Shown piece by piece: positions 1 to 11,923 of a stretch of 64,000 nucleotides of DNA. The stretch spans positions 19,628,519 to 19,692,518 of the forward strand of contig JADWOT020000006.1 of the NCBI GenBank assembly GCA_036345935.2, in the 5' to 3' direction. The position numbers and the translations under genes are program-made. The notes under the pieces are model-generated. The model was not told the origin of the DNA and searched no databases. It saw nothing but the letters and a program-made list of their open reading frames with translations. Position 1 is the stretch's first letter, and each line of letters opens with the position of its first letter. Source of the DNA: Taenia hydatigena. Lineage: Eukaryota; Platyhelminthes; Cestoda; Cyclophyllidea; Taeniidae.

Positions 1-2084
1 TTGTGTGTGGCGTGCACCGCAATCGCAATTGTTCACCTGTTGAAGGTCAAATAATGACGCCCTAAATCACAGTACAACTAGGACGTGCGAAATAAGGAGT
101 TCTTCAGAAACAATTGGAAGCAATCAGTCAGCTAGTCGGTTAGTCGGACGAAAGCACCAATCATAAGTCAACTCAAGATTCCATTTCCGCGAATCTGAGC
201 CTTGAGAGGTCATGCATTTTAGCATGGAATTCGGATACAGAGTGGAAGCCACTGTATCACCCCACCCTCCGCTTTTTCTGAGGATGTTTTAAGTTCTGAT
301 TACAAAACTTCTGCTAAGTCATGGCTAGGCTGTTTGGCTATAGGGGCAATTTTTACACAAAGCTGAAATTTTAAACACGTGCCTTGTCGAGAAGGGAGTA
401 CAGAGCGTAGTGGTGGTTATTTTAATAGCAACGCTATTTTACCTAGTTATCTAGAAGTTTTGTTAACTGCAAACACACATTTTGGCGGTATTCCGCCATA
501 ATTTGTTGGATTGTTGATGGTGTTGGTTACGCATTGACACCAATCGAATAAGTTCAATGGAACACCTAAAACATCCCACTTTTGATAATTCTTGAGTGGC
601 ATACTGCCAATCATATATGAAGCAGGGTTACACTTCATCTTTCTCTTTAATTCACGACAAGGAAACTGATCAAAAGTCTACGGGGATTAAGATATGGACA
701 TTTTATCAATTACTGAAGCAGTTTTCTTTTGTCTCAAAACGCTTGCCGTAGAAGTTTAAATGAACAAGGTCTTCTATTAGTTGTGCCACCAAGTAGAAAA
801 TCTATCTACTTATTGAATCCATTCCTACTTATTTGCTTGTCTCACCTTTCCATTTCCGTTTTGGAGACAACTGTTAAGAGGAATGCGCATTCCGCAAATA
901 ATCCAAGCTTTATTCTGGGAATAAAGCCTGTCCCATACTCAAGGATGGATGACACTTACGCATTTAAGGGACATGTCCAATCCACCCTCTTGCCCCCAAG
1001 AAAAAGATATTCAAACAAACAATTTTGCCATATGGTCTTAGTTCTTACTTTTTTACTCTATGCAAGGACTGTTCAAAATGCATGGATTTGAATAACGCAG
1101 TTGTCCTCAAAAATGAGTCGATACAGCTCCCAAGACCCTGGTTTAATAAATAACTTTGCCGTGTCTTAATTTGCAGAGCCGTCAGACTATATTTGTAGCA
1201 AAGTAGTCTGCATCTGTAGCGCGAATACAAAGTCGCTCTCCCAAGTGATACGATCCCGCCTCCATCCCTGACTTCATGTGTTTGAAGTAGCAAAAAGGTA
1301 CCGCATTTTCAGAGCGAATTTGTGAATAAAGTGATAGCATATTCAGATGGTGGAATGTATAAGATTCTGATCAAGGATGTTACCATAAGGAAGAATACTA
1401 TTGCCTCTTTTATTTGCACTCGCAAACAAAATGCACTGAAAGTATATCGACAGAAACCAGTCAAAAATGCTTCAATCTCTACAAAGTTGGTTTGTATTTG
1501 TGTATTTTTAAAGCACTTATTTTAATTTTTAGAAACTTTTAAATAAGTGATTCAATGACTACAATTCTGCCATTTCATAACATAATAGGATGGTGGGAAA
1601 TAAATTTGGCCATTTTATTTCCATCATTAAGTGGGTATTTAACGGACATGTTAGATTTCTTGGATTTTTTAATCAGTACATTTGTTTACAGCATTCAATT
1701 TGCTTACCTAACGTACGCAACCAAGCACCTGTGATGTCCGGAGGTAAAATGCTGTTCCCATACCCTTTACAAGTGTTTGATTTAAATATATTACTGGAAA
1801 AAAATAGGGCCATGTATGTTCGAGCATGTCATTAGTCTTTGAATTTCATCTACATTCGCCTCCTCATTGATTTCGCTGTTGAACTAGTCCTCTGTGTTTT
1901 TAGGAAGAAGTCTTTTATCCTGCATGAATTCACGAAATCCCGGTAAAAGGATTTTTAGGTCTGTATTCATCCGAACGATTATGGACCAAATTTTATGATC
2001 CCATTATTTACATTCATCTTCACATCTTTTTGATTTTAGCGAAATTTGTGCAGTGACCCCAATTTTACTTCAAGTTTTAGAAAG
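1..2084. other. Sequence 5' of the first visible Wnt exon; no gene seen
   Basis: AT-rich, probably the intron upstream of exon A. I searched for the Wnt RWNC motif and the upstream cysteine-rich exon and did not find them. Short open frames here have no recognisable domains and no good splice context. Confidence 0.5.
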
Positions 2085-2230
2085 TTACATTAGTATGATA
2101 GGAAAGACATTGCTGATGTATAAAAGGGCTTATAGGCCATTGGCATGACCCAGAGGGCGTGTCATCGAACGAAAATACAAATTATGGAGAGCAAACCACC
2201 TACGTAATCAAACGCTGAGTCAGGCCAACT
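2085..2230 (-). repeat. F1 interspersed repeat, weak copy
   Basis: The stretch ATTGCTGATGT, AAAAGGGCTTATAGGCC and GGCATGACCCAGAGG follows the same order as the F1 head seen at 3660, 4900 and 11005. It is strongly diverged. Confidence 0.4.
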
Positions 2231-2515
2231 ATCAATGCATTAAAATAATACAAGATCCCATAACTTTTGATTAAGCCAAAGTAGTGACACTTTAACCGAT
2301 TGTCCAGAGCTATCACTGAAAAGAGTGATTTAATTAATCGTCCCTCATAAAAAGAACGCTTATTTATTTACAACAAGACTCTCTGTCAGTCTAAGGCAAG
2401 TTAACACTCGAAATTTCAACTCTCCACTTATAACGTATCAGTAGAGTTTATCTGTCGTACTAACTGAGGTAAGGGCCACTGAAGGTAATTAAACATGTGA
2501 TTTATTTTCTCAAAG

Positions 2516-2889
2516 GCACACGTGAAACCGCGTTCGTGACAGCAGCTTGGGCTGCAGGTGCAGTTCAGGCGGTAACGCGAGCCTGCAGTCGCGGTCGTAT
2601 CAGTACTTGTGACTGCGACATCTCCCGACGCGGCGGTTTAAAGGCGGTCGACTCAAAGGGCGCCTTCACATGGGGTGGCTGCAGCGATCCAATTCGATTT
2701 GGGATGCGCCTTGTACGACTCTTTCAGGAACCCCGCATAACAGCCGCCAAGAGCAAAAATGCTCGCCACCGTCCTCGTCACCAACCGCCAGGTAGCAAGG
2801 AAAGTGGTACACACGGAAAGAGAGGAAGTGAGGATGATGTTTTGGCGAGAAGTCTGATTGATATTCACAATCAAAAAGTTGGGAGAAGG
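2516..2889 (+). CDS. wnt: Wnt ligand, internal exon A (GTRE...HN block)
   Basis: This is the first Wnt exon visible here; I number the joined partial protein from it, residues 1-125. It opens with GTRETAF at residues 1-7, the classical start of a Wnt exon, after a TTTATTTTCTCAAAG acceptor. It reads in phase 1: the missing first base of Gly1 comes from an upstream exon. TRACSRG lies at 21-27, paired cysteines at 32 and 34, and WGGCSDPIRFG at 53-63. LIDIHNQKVGRR (114-125) replaces the usual LMNLHNNEAGR and ends in phase 0 at a GTAAGT donor. Wnts are secreted, lipid-modified glycoproteins that bind Frizzled and LRP receptors; this exon belongs to the N-terminal domain. Odd: residues about 75-108 form a polar, Lys/Arg/Gly/Ser-rich loop longer than in typical Wnts. 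The RWNC region and signal peptide are missing from the window. Certain as Wnt family. Confidence 0.95.
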
Positions 2890-3659
2890 GTAAGTGTTCC
2901 TCTTAAGACTTGCACAGTTAGAAATTTGAAAGGGAATTCCCGCTCTAAAAGTCGATGACTTTGAGTGGCTTCAATCACTTACTTAAACTCAGAATGTTAA
3001 GACATAAGTAAATGATTGCTTAACAATTGATTTTTTGCGGGAAACAGGTGGTTCAAAAGCTTAAGGATCATCGAAAAATGTAAAGTTTTAAATTCACGGA
3101 AAAACCCGATGACTGCTGGTTTAAGTGACGTACATCAGGTGCACTTATAGATGCGTTACTTATACAGCTTAAGTAGTGTCGTTGAACGCTATGAAACTAT
3201 CATCGGGAAGAATGATAAGATTGCTATGACAAAAGAAGATCGATTAGAATTTCCTCTTGATAACATGTGAAATAAATACATCCACTTTCAGACGTCAGGC
3301 TATGGAACTCGGCGAAACTTCTTGTCTAATTTTAAGGTATTTGCTTCAAAATGGCATAATATAAATTTATTAATCATGGTTGGTACCCTTTTAAATTCCT
3401 GTAATTTTCGTCCAAATGCCCCGATCCTATTTAAATTCCTCTAAAACCCGATAGTCTACAAGACATAAAACATTCCCATTTTTTCGACATTCGGGGTTCA
3501 CAGAAAACTCCTCCCCCTTCTTTCGCAGTCAAAAACGGACTGTTTTCCTCTAGTGGCGGACATGCATACTTGTGACCACTTCAAAGGAGATCGTGTCTAA
3601 ATATGCAATTTACGACGTTCTCTTTCCCAACTCGTAAAGAATTGTAGCTAACACTGCAA

Positions 3660-3855
3660 CGTCCCAAGACTTCCCTGGATTAGGAAGAATGCATAGTACT
3701 AGGGCAGAAGATATATTGCCGACGCACAGAAGGGTTAGGAGGCTACTGTCATGACGAGGCCATTCCGCCCAGCTAAGGTACAAAGTCGAGGTCTCAAGAG
3801 TCCTCGAAAATAAAATGGAAAGCTAAACAAATGATCGAAGTATTACGGGTGACAT
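3660..3855 (-). repeat. F1 interspersed repeat, head part
   Basis: It shares the ordered blocks ACTAGGGCAGAA, ATTGCCGACGCACAGAAGGG, GGCTACTG and AAAGTCGAG with copies at 11005 and 63160. Its right edge (CTAAACAAATGATCGAAGTATTAC) aligns with the right edges at about 11180 and 63320, suggesting a true element end. Confidence 0.65.
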
Positions 3856-4267
3856 CCATGTTCTCCTCTGGAATGTGTCCCGCAGTATAAGTGGTGTCGT
3901 TATCCCTTTTGAAGCAAAGTTTTGACTTTGGTCTTACTGGTCCCAACATTGGGCCTTATTTTATTTCATGAGCTAAATATAAACGCTCAAGAAGTCTGCT
4001 AGACACCTTAAAGTGATGTAACTTGAGGAAATGAATTTAACTTTAGCATTTTATTTTGACCTGGTCAAATAAACGTTACTTTTTAACTGGACTGGGCAGC
4101 AGTCGCGTTTAACGCGCCTTTAGTGCCAAAGAAATGATTCTTATGGCGCACTAATGGAAGGGGAGTTACTTTAATTTCTCAAATTTGCTACCGGCCCTCC
4201 CTTCTGGAAGAAATACGACACCTTTGACAGTCTGAGTTCTTTGCAACTGGTGCTGCACTTGAGTGAT

Positions 4268-4293
4268 CCCCCCTCCCATCCCCTTCCGCCCCC
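4268..4293 (-). other. Potential G-quadruplex (G-rich on the minus strand)
   Basis: Four C-runs of 6, 3, 4 and 5 are separated by spacers of 1, 2 and 5 bases. The minus strand therefore fits the G3+ with 1-7 base loop rule. It lies in the first visible Wnt intron, on the non-transcribed side. Confidence 0.45.
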
Positions 4294-4899
4294 TCCTACT
4301 TAAAGCGACAGGCAATTAATTTTTGTGGCTGGCACTCAAGAATCTTCGGGTTTGCTGGCAGTTTTTACGAGCTTACATGCAATGACCATTGCTAAATGAG
4401 TCTTGTGCGAGTTTAATAGATGTCCTTTGAAGACGCAAATCAAAAAACAACCAGAAAATTGTCGTTTTAAAGGAAAAGGGAGTTAAACCGCCATTTTAAT
4501 AAAGATCTTGGGAAAATTTTTGCGTTTACCTTTAGTAACATTCCTTTTTATTACTCAGTAAGCCGAATCCCATTTTGCTTGGACACATTCGTTAAAAAGT
4601 GAATGTGACATCCAATGAGTTCGAAGCACCTATTCAGGAAAGAGGATTTTCAACCACCTGCTTCCAAGTCAATAGATGATGATCAAGGGCAAGTCACATC
4701 TCTTATTCGTTTCTAAGTAAAGGAACGATAAGGCAATCTTTTTTCATTAATTAGTAATCAACTGCGAATCTAAGGTTCAATTATTGACACGTATCACGCC
4801 CATCAAATCCATCACCTATTTCCAGCCGCTTTATTATGCTCTAGTTACAAAAGACTTGGAAATTTTGTTAATGTCAGATCAGGAATATCCTATCGTTGC

Positions 4900-5060
4900 A
4901 CTCCTAGACTTTTCTGAGGACGAAAGAAAATTATTAGGTAGAATTTGTAGTGCTGACGTAAAAAGTTCTAGAGGCAGCTGGCATATGGCCCGGAGTCCAT
5001 GCCACTTAGTGCTAGTACACTGGCAGATTCCCAAGTATCCACGAAAGCAAAATAGATAAG
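4900..5060 (-). repeat. F1 interspersed repeat, head part
   Basis: TTTTCTGAGGACGAAAGAA, GCTGACGTAAAAAG, GGCATATGGCCCGGAGTCCA and the following blocks match the F1 order. A 92-codon open frame spans this copy and is therefore judged non-genic. Confidence 0.6.
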
Positions 5061-5269
5061 CAAATTATTACAATCCTCCGTCTCCCACCTCGCCTTTAGA
5101 GCGTCGTCCTCTTCTAGCAGCGACCTTTACAGTGTATGCAGTGCTGTGCAACAGACACTTATCGATAGTCGCAGGAACACTGGCTCAAAAGCAGTTGCCG
5201 CCCACCCAACCGCATTTTGGCTCCATCCAGCTGGTGGGGAAATGTGGCAGGGGCTATCGCTCGTTTACT

Positions 5270-5640
5270 CAATCGACATTTTTATCCGACCACATTTGAC
5301 AACTCTGTAATCAACCTTTCGAGATGGTTTACGGCCAGTATCGCCTCAGTTGTTGATTGCATTCCTGCATAGAATGGAAATGGCATATTTACCAAAGGCA
5401 AAAAACATTTTTAACAATCCCGTCAGGGGTGATCGCAGATTCGTTCGTTCGCAGAATATTCATTACGCTAATGTTTAGCTTTCAGTAATAGTTATCCTTT
5501 TGGACCGGGCTTGCTTCCTGAAGACGAAAGCAGTCATGATGCTAGGACAGAGTAGGCAGACGCGGTGCAGAAGGGGTGGAGGCTAATGGCATAACCGAGC
5601 CCTAACTCTTTGCAAAACCAAAACAGGGGGGTCACCGAAA
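5270..5640 (-). repeat. F1 interspersed repeat, longer copy
   Basis: The left part (GTTTACGGCCAGTATCGCC, GCATTCCTGCATAGAA) aligns with 29690-29800. The right part (CCTGAAGACGAAAGCAGTCA, GCAGAAGGGGTGGAGG, GCAAAACCAAAACAGG) aligns with the head at 3660, 11005 and 32390. Both parts lie in the order expected for the element. Confidence 0.6.
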
Positions 5641-7399
5641 ATTAAATATTAAAGCAAGCTTAAGTTTAATAACTAGAAATGGGACGATAAATTTAGACAA
5701 CGAGATACATCGTGTGTGGCAAGTCTCTCACCAATGTCCAGACGCTTAACTTCTTCCATATGACGAAAGTCGAGGAAATGTTGTTCCAATCAGATCAGAA
5801 CATCCTATACGCGTGTTATTATTACTTAGGCTTAACTACTCTGTATGCAACACGATTTGATGCAACCGAAATTATTGTAAACTCTTTGAAAGCGCTACGT
5901 GCATGTGATGCTGACAAACAGCCAAAAATTATGAAAACTAGAGGTGCCAAATTAAACTGAATTTACCGGGCATCTTCTTTTACTATTCAAGAGTTAAATT
6001 GCTCCTGAGGGTTTATTTAGAACGGGATATTACTTCAGTAATGTTAAAATCTAAAGTAGTCAGTGTCTGTGACGTTTCTTCTTTTTTTTAAAGGTGAACG
6101 GTGAAATTCTAAAAAAAAAAAAACAATCTGAACAGCACGCAACCTATTTAAATTGTTGTCTTGGTCAAAAAGGTTGGGTGGGGGTCTTTATGAATCATGC
6201 AATGAGCGATTCATTCAAAAAAGAATTCTATTATGGGGGTTGCATTAAAGAGGAGGGGGGAAGGAAAAGGAAAAGGGAGCCGAGGGACCCCTACCGGACC
6301 ATTTAAATTAACCGCTGTTTGGCTGGATAGTGGGTTGGCTGATTGGTTGGTTAGTTAGTTTTTTTGAATATGTAGCTGCGCAGAAACGAAAGAATAGCCA
6401 CTTATCTGCATGAGATCAGTAAACAGACCAAAGACTAACACGGATTTGCATAAATATTTTATGTGCTTTATGCGATAAAAATGAATTAACTCCAGGCAGC
6501 TATTTGCAGTGCTGTCCTCGTTGAAATCGCCATCATGACAGCTAGTGATTTCCGGAAGCCAGGAGTTGACGTGGTCCTAGTCGCTTCCGTTTCTCACGCT
6601 GTTTCATTTCCCTTAGGACAGGCTTTGAAGCTTATTGTTCTCAGGCCTCTGCTGAGCTTCCATCACACCTTCCCAGCTCACAAGAGTGTAATCTCATTCT
6701 TCCGCGTCAATTTCCAGTTATGTCAAGCATCAGTGGGTGCATGTCTGGGAAATTAGTCATTCGTATCGGGTTGTTCCTGAAGAACGTTTTTCTACTGTAT
6801 TACAAGGCAATTCTATGACTTGGAAGCTCACATGGAATTCATATAGCAGTCAGATGTGAATCAAAGCTGTTTTAGCAAGCACTTTATGCCCAGCGAAAAT
6901 AGGTCAGTGGTGGGGAGTGTAACAAAGGGGACACGTACCGACTGTCTGACTGGCTGACTCATGTCTACTCATACTTTATAATGCATTCCCATGAAAGTTA
7001 CATGCTGTTTACACGTCACAATAAGCCATTAAGGCCTGCTATGCAAAAAGTGTGCAAAAATTTGAAATCAATTGCTCTATTTGTTAACCTTTTTAGTCGC
7101 ATAAATTGAACACAATTTTATAGCAGTGAAAAGTGACATTTCGAAGGTCAATCCAGGTGCTTATTTTGACTGCAATTGTATTGACGAGTGCTACTAATCG
7201 CCTCTGTGGTTTTTGACAAAATCTAAGGTCAATGCTTTATCAAATATTCTCGAAAAAATGCACTTTAAGAATGACGTAACAAGGAGATGTGGGCAGGTCC
7301 ACACTACTCACATATCCCTAAGTAGTACTTTAAGTAATGACGAACGCCATGGCCCTCGAGTTTAAAAGCAACTTTTGTCTTGCGCTTTGTACAAACACT

Positions 7400-7560
7400 G
7401 GGGAAGATATTTCAACTTCTCCGAAATCGCAGAAGTATAATGATAGCGCGATATCGTGGCAGAATATGTGTTGTCCATGCACAGAAGGTCTGGGGGATAA
7501 ATGCTGGCCAGCGGAAGTGAAATGGCGGCGCCTTAAGCTTCGGCGTAACCAAGACAATTG
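7400..7560 (-). repeat. F1 interspersed repeat, diverged head
   Basis: GGCAGAATATG, CATGCACAGAAGGTCTGGGG and GCTGGCCAGC follow the F1 order. It sits 290 bases before Wnt exon B. Confidence 0.5.
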
Positions 7561-7847
7561 GCTTAAAAACAATGGAAGCATTACAATTTCTTTTAATTTT
7601 CTTTAACAATTTCCCTAAAAGTTGCATTCACTGGTTTAGTTCCCTCTTTCTGTTGCTTTGGCAATAACAATAAGTTAGTAAAGTTGCGTCAAGAAATCTT
7701 AACGCATTCTCATCCTTAAGTATATAAAAAAGTGGAAATCGCATTATAATGTTGATACAATTGCTTGCCATTCATTCGGTCTAATAAGTAGATTGGTGAG
7801 ACTTTTTAGTACCTTTCTGACACTTCTCCATTTACCCCCAACTACAG

Positions 7848-8247
7848 TTTATCTGGCAAAGCCGAGAGAAAAAATGTAAATGCCATGGAGTCAGTGGTGC
7901 CTGTTCCCTGCGGACATGTTGGCAGCGTGTTGGTGCATTTCGAGGAGTCGGTGATCTGTTGAAGAAGGCCTACTCCAACGCCCTTCAAGTCACCTTTGAT
8001 GCGGCCACTAGGCAATTGCGTAGACTTGCCGATCCCCTCTACTTCGGAGGAATGCCACTGCCCGCTGGGCATCTCATGAAACGTAGCACAAATTGGTTCG
8101 TAGTTGGTGGCGGTGGCGGTGATCCATCAGCCTGGCAGCGGAGGCGACGGGAAACGCAGTTCGGTGAGAAGTGGATCAAACGCCAAAAGGATAAGCTGGT
8201 TTACCTGGATTACTCGCCCGATTACTGCAAAGTGGACAAGAGAATTG
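7848..8247 (+). CDS. wnt: Wnt ligand, exon B (acylation site and linker)
   Basis: Residues 126-258 plus the first base of codon 259. CKCHGVSGACSLRTCW lies at 135-150. Ser141 (codon 7893-7895) is the serine that the Porcupine acyltransferase palmitoleoylates in known Wnts, needed for secretion and Frizzled binding. FRGVGDLLKKAY follows, then KLVYLDYSPDYC (241-252), the start of the C-terminal cysteine domain. The exon ends after KRI plus one base at a GTAAGA donor (phase 1). SLRTCW and SPDYC are shared by Wnt2 and Wnt5 types. Odd: the linker between the two domains is about 70 residues, against roughly 25-35 in most Wnts. It holds five consecutive glycines (212-216, bases 8106-8120) and four consecutive arginines before Glu (223-226, bases 8139-8150). 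The borders fit both neighbouring exons in phase, so I regard the exon model as secure. Confidence 0.96.
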
Positions 8248-11200
8248 GTAAGAAAGTATGCTTGAAAATGGGTCGCGAAACTGAGGGATTGTCTGATACG
8301 ATTTTCTGCAAACTTTTTGCTAAATTTCATTCTTGTTTGCTTAAAATCTTTGATATGTCAAAGACGAATTTACAAACCGTTCCTCGAGATGCTAGACGAC
8401 AGCTGTAGAACAAGCGTATATAAATCTGCGAGAGGCGACTAACGAAGTTTCTAGTCCACGAAGGAGTAAATCAGCGAGTACCTACTTGTACATGGGACTT
8501 AAAGTACGATTTGTTGCTCAGCTGCAGAAATGTGTTTGCAGAACGTCAAACACACCCGCTCTTAAATTCATACGTCAGTGTCAAGCCTTATCGTGGTGAT
8601 TTCTACCTCACAGGCTCGGTAGGCATTCTTGTGCACATCAAGCACTTCTGATGTTGAATACTGTGCTTCCGTGAGGTGAAAATTTTCTTTTGGAATGGTA
8701 AATACAACCCCATCCTCAAGCTATATGCCTTTTTTGAGTGGTAATTCTGTCCATTATCACACAGGCAGAACAACTGTTGCCTAGCGTCTCTAAGACCGCT
8801 GTGTGGGAACCCTACATCAGCAGAACCTTTGGGCTTTTTCCAAATGTCATTTCCAATCAACACAGAAGAAGAACTTTAGGTCAGATAGAGCAATAAATTC
8901 TTCATTCAGTTAGTTTCTTCAAGCCTTTAAACTTTCATTTCGGGTTCTTAAGCGCAAAGGTAGATTGGTCCACCAAAAGTACACTGAGTGGAGATTAGGT
9001 ATAAAGTTTTGGCCGGTATTTTCCCAATTACAACCATTAAGTTGCACACAAGATCAAAAAGCTTGGTTTTCGCCAAGTAATTATCGTTGGGCAGAAAAGT
9101 AGATGGGGACCTCTGGGCTCCAGAGGCCATTTAGTCCCGCGTAATAAATTTTCCAATTAGGTTTTGGCGTATTGCGTGACAGAACATTGCTAGCCGCAGA
9201 TGTTTATGGCATTTGGACTTGGGGATAAGTGGTTGTCCCCTTATTTCCTCAAGGTAAATTGACCCCTCCGTTCGTGATTGATTCTGTTTAAAAAGTTTGC
9301 ACATTTTCTACACAACATTAGTTACTCAACGAGTCATTGGAAGGCATACGAGTCTGACAATGGTTGGATGGAGGTTGATGTCTCGCCTGACTTGTGATTT
9401 TGGATGCAGTGATTATCGTTGAGTTCGTAGGTTTGCCTGAAGATATCAACTTGAGAAATATCTCACATGGTTGAACAGCAGTCCATAAAAGGGCATTTCA
9501 TGCACCAATATCTTTCCAAAGTAGTACCTGATTAGGTTGCTAACCAACTCAATGGAATGTTTGATAGAATCAATTTAACGCACCAGTGAAATAAGGAGGG
9601 GTGTTGAGGCTTCGACTAAGAGGGTGGACTACGCATAATCGTGACTTGCCTCATTCCTAGCACTTACAAAAAATTCGAAATTCGGGAAGATATTGGAAGT
9701 CTGCGTACATTACACGGTCGTTCTGCCAATTCTAAAACAGTTACCCTTCACGGCACTTCATGTCTTGAGTCCAGTCCATTCATCTAAGGCCTTGTCTGCA
9801 AAGAAACCTTAGCAAAGCTGTTAACATATTAAGCACTTCTTATTCCTTTGCTGTCAATGAAGTATCTGCATCATCTTTGAAGACGGTACAAATGAAAAAG
9901 ATGTAGAAGCGACTTCATTAGACTTGTTGGAAGAGAAAGGGAACTAGTAGTGCAAAAGATCTTGTCAGGTCTCTATGACAATCAACATGAAGGTTGATTC
10001 AATTGAAAAAATGCGATCTCAAAGCAGCACAATTAGTCTATAATACCCAATAAAGACTTATTCCTGCCTACTTCACTTTCTCTCAGGGTTTTTTTCTTAA
10101 ATACTAATTCCACTTCGCATGTGGCAGTGTGATTGTCCATTGTCAATGCTGAGGAGGCATGATAATCTTTTAGGGGTAACGGATCGATTTTTTGGAGACA
10201 ACCTATGTTATGATTTTGCATTGCAATTCATTTGGGTAGCATCGAAACACAATCCCATGGCATGTTTTAAAGATGTAGAGAGAGAGTTAGCCATCTTTAA
10301 AACTTTGCCTCAACTGCTAATGAATGGCACGAGACATCCACTCAGCTTCCATTACAGCTTTCCTAGCTGGCGCCTGTGTAAGACGGTTAGTCCATCATTC
10401 ATGTCAAGCGGTATTGCTAATTCCTGACAGGTGGGACTGCAGTTATCTTAATCAACAATGACGCGGAATTCGCTAAAGAGCCCTTCCAAAACGCAATGCA
10501 TCATCATTCAACGTTTCAACGCTGGGGTAACATTCCATTATCGCGCCCCTCTAATCATAGTCTAACAAACTTGACAAGCAGCCCTGGAAGCTTGGGTGTC
10601 CTTTGAGCAACCTCGTGAAACGCCTCTCCATCTTGCTCAAAACAAGTTCAAAACAAGTGAAACGTAGTGGAGAGCACAATATACTATAGACTACTTTCCC
10701 GATAATCCTAATCAAGCGTTCATGCCTTAGAATGGATGCAGTTCAAAAGTTGCATGCATTTCACGAGTTCCTACAAGTTTCAAGTCACAATGTCCCATTT
10801 TACCAACAAGCGGACGAACTTTTGGCCGTGCAATCGAAAAAAAATTATCTCAAAATGAAATTCGGTTTACTAGGCCCCAAGTTATGTAAAGCAATTTGTG
10901 TGAAAAATGAAGGAATTTCCATCTGCTCCAACTGTTTGCTGTGCACATAAGAATAATAGACGCACGATTCTTATATGTGAGAAGAAATACCTCGAGTAGG
11001 GCTCCCAAACTCTCCCGAAGGCGGAAGAAGATATAATGCTAGGGCAGATTATACACTGCCAAGGTGCAGAAGAGCTGAGTGGCTCAGAGACTGTTTCGCT
11101 CAGCGGAAGTAAAAAGTCGAAGCCCGAAGGGTCCGCATAACGAAAACGGAGATTCAAACAAGCAAGTGAGGCATTACATGGCCCTGCTCGCCTTTCTAAC

Positions 11201-11784
11201 GTTGTCCCCATATGCTTCCCATTGTCATCTTCCCTCGATGTCCATCACAACGTAATAGGTGCTGTAAGAATACATACAGCTGAATAGACATTTGAACACA
11301 ATATCACTTATCATTTTTGACAGTTCTAACGGATCTAGAATTTTATCACGTTTGGGAGCTACGTTGGAAGAGGGAATGTGTGGGACATCACATATATCCA
11401 TCGTTAATCCAAAAAACACTGAACTGAAAACACAGTCACTTAACCAAGGACGGTGTCCCGAGTCCTTTCTGAAATCGAAACACAAAATCGGAACCTCAAT
11501 ACTGGCGAAACCAAAACAAGGGGTCGAACAATCGAGGCATCCAGACAGGCAATAGAATTCTGATAAATTTGGAACACATTTTAAGCTATCTTCGTTTTTT
11601 TTTGACCTGCCAGCAGAACCAGGTCCTTATTCAGATGCGAAACGGGTATGGATACAATTTGTCACAAAATAATCCATTTCGCATAACCATCTTTCCTGCT
11701 AAATTTAACTTCTTTTCCTTGAAACGCGATATTGAAATGGAAAATAATTGAGTTTTATCTTTTTTCTCTCTTGTCAATGTTCAG
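8248..11784 (+). other. Wnt intron between exons B and C (3537 bases)
   Basis: A phase 1 intron with donor GTAAGA and acceptor TTTTTCTCTCTTGTCAATGTTCAG. It carries one clear minus-strand F1 repeat copy at about 11005-11195. Apart from that I see ordinary AT-rich sequence and no conserved exon. Confidence 0.88.
11005..11195 (-). repeat. F1 interspersed repeat, head part
   Basis: GGCGGAAGAAGATATAATGC, TAGGGCAGATTATACACTGC, AAAGTCGAAGCCCGAAGGGT and TTCAAACAAGCAAGTGAGGC match the family. The right edge near 11180 coincides with the family end seen at 3850 and 63320. Confidence 0.65.
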
Positions 11785-11923
11785 GGCACTTTGGAGTGGC
11801 CGGGCGACAATGTGATGTTGATATTCCCAATTCACCAAACAGTTGCAGCAAAATTTGTTGCGGTCGTGGATATGACACTTTTGAGGTGGACACGAAAGAG
11901 AAATGCGGCTGCAAGTTTGTTTG
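11785..11923 (+). CDS. wnt: Wnt ligand, exon C (C-terminal cysteine block)
   Basis: Residues 259-304 plus two bases of Trp305. The first two bases complete Gly259, giving GHFGVAGRQC, the equivalent of the G(S)xGTxGRxCN segment. SCSKICCGRGYDTF follows at 278-291 and KCGCKFVW at 298-305. CCGRGYDT and KCGCKF are typical of Wnt2 proteins; Wnt4 and Wnt5 usually have CCGRGF/YxxF and RCxCKF here. The donor is GTTAGT, and the split Trp codon (phase 2) is rebuilt exactly by exon D. Odd: Val304 stands where nearly all Wnts have His in the KFHWCC motif. At 139 bases the exon is short, and it was found by the cysteine pattern and phase match rather than length. Confidence 0.94.

Larger units (their letters stand above)
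2890..7847 (+). other. Wnt intron between exons A and B (4958 bases)
   Basis: The donor is GTAAGT at 2890 and the acceptor a long pyrimidine-rich stretch ending CTACAG at 7847, giving a phase 0 intron. It contains minus-strand copies of repeat F1 (about 3660-3855, 4900-5060, 5270-5640, 7400-7560), a C-rich run at 4268-4293 and a purine-rich stretch at 6246-6290. I see no further conserved Wnt segment inside it, and none is needed, because the protein reads straight through from exon A to exon B. Confidence 0.9.

Noticed and set aside
1..2515. Search for the missing Wnt N-terminal exons (RWNC and upstream cysteines)
   Set aside because: No match in any frame with suitable splice sites, so the exons are taken to lie outside the window.
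4784..5059. 92-codon open frame with a similar frame at 5712-5960
   Set aside because: The right half is an F1 repeat copy, and the likeness between the two frames is a short block of about 45 bases, not a gene duplication I can support.
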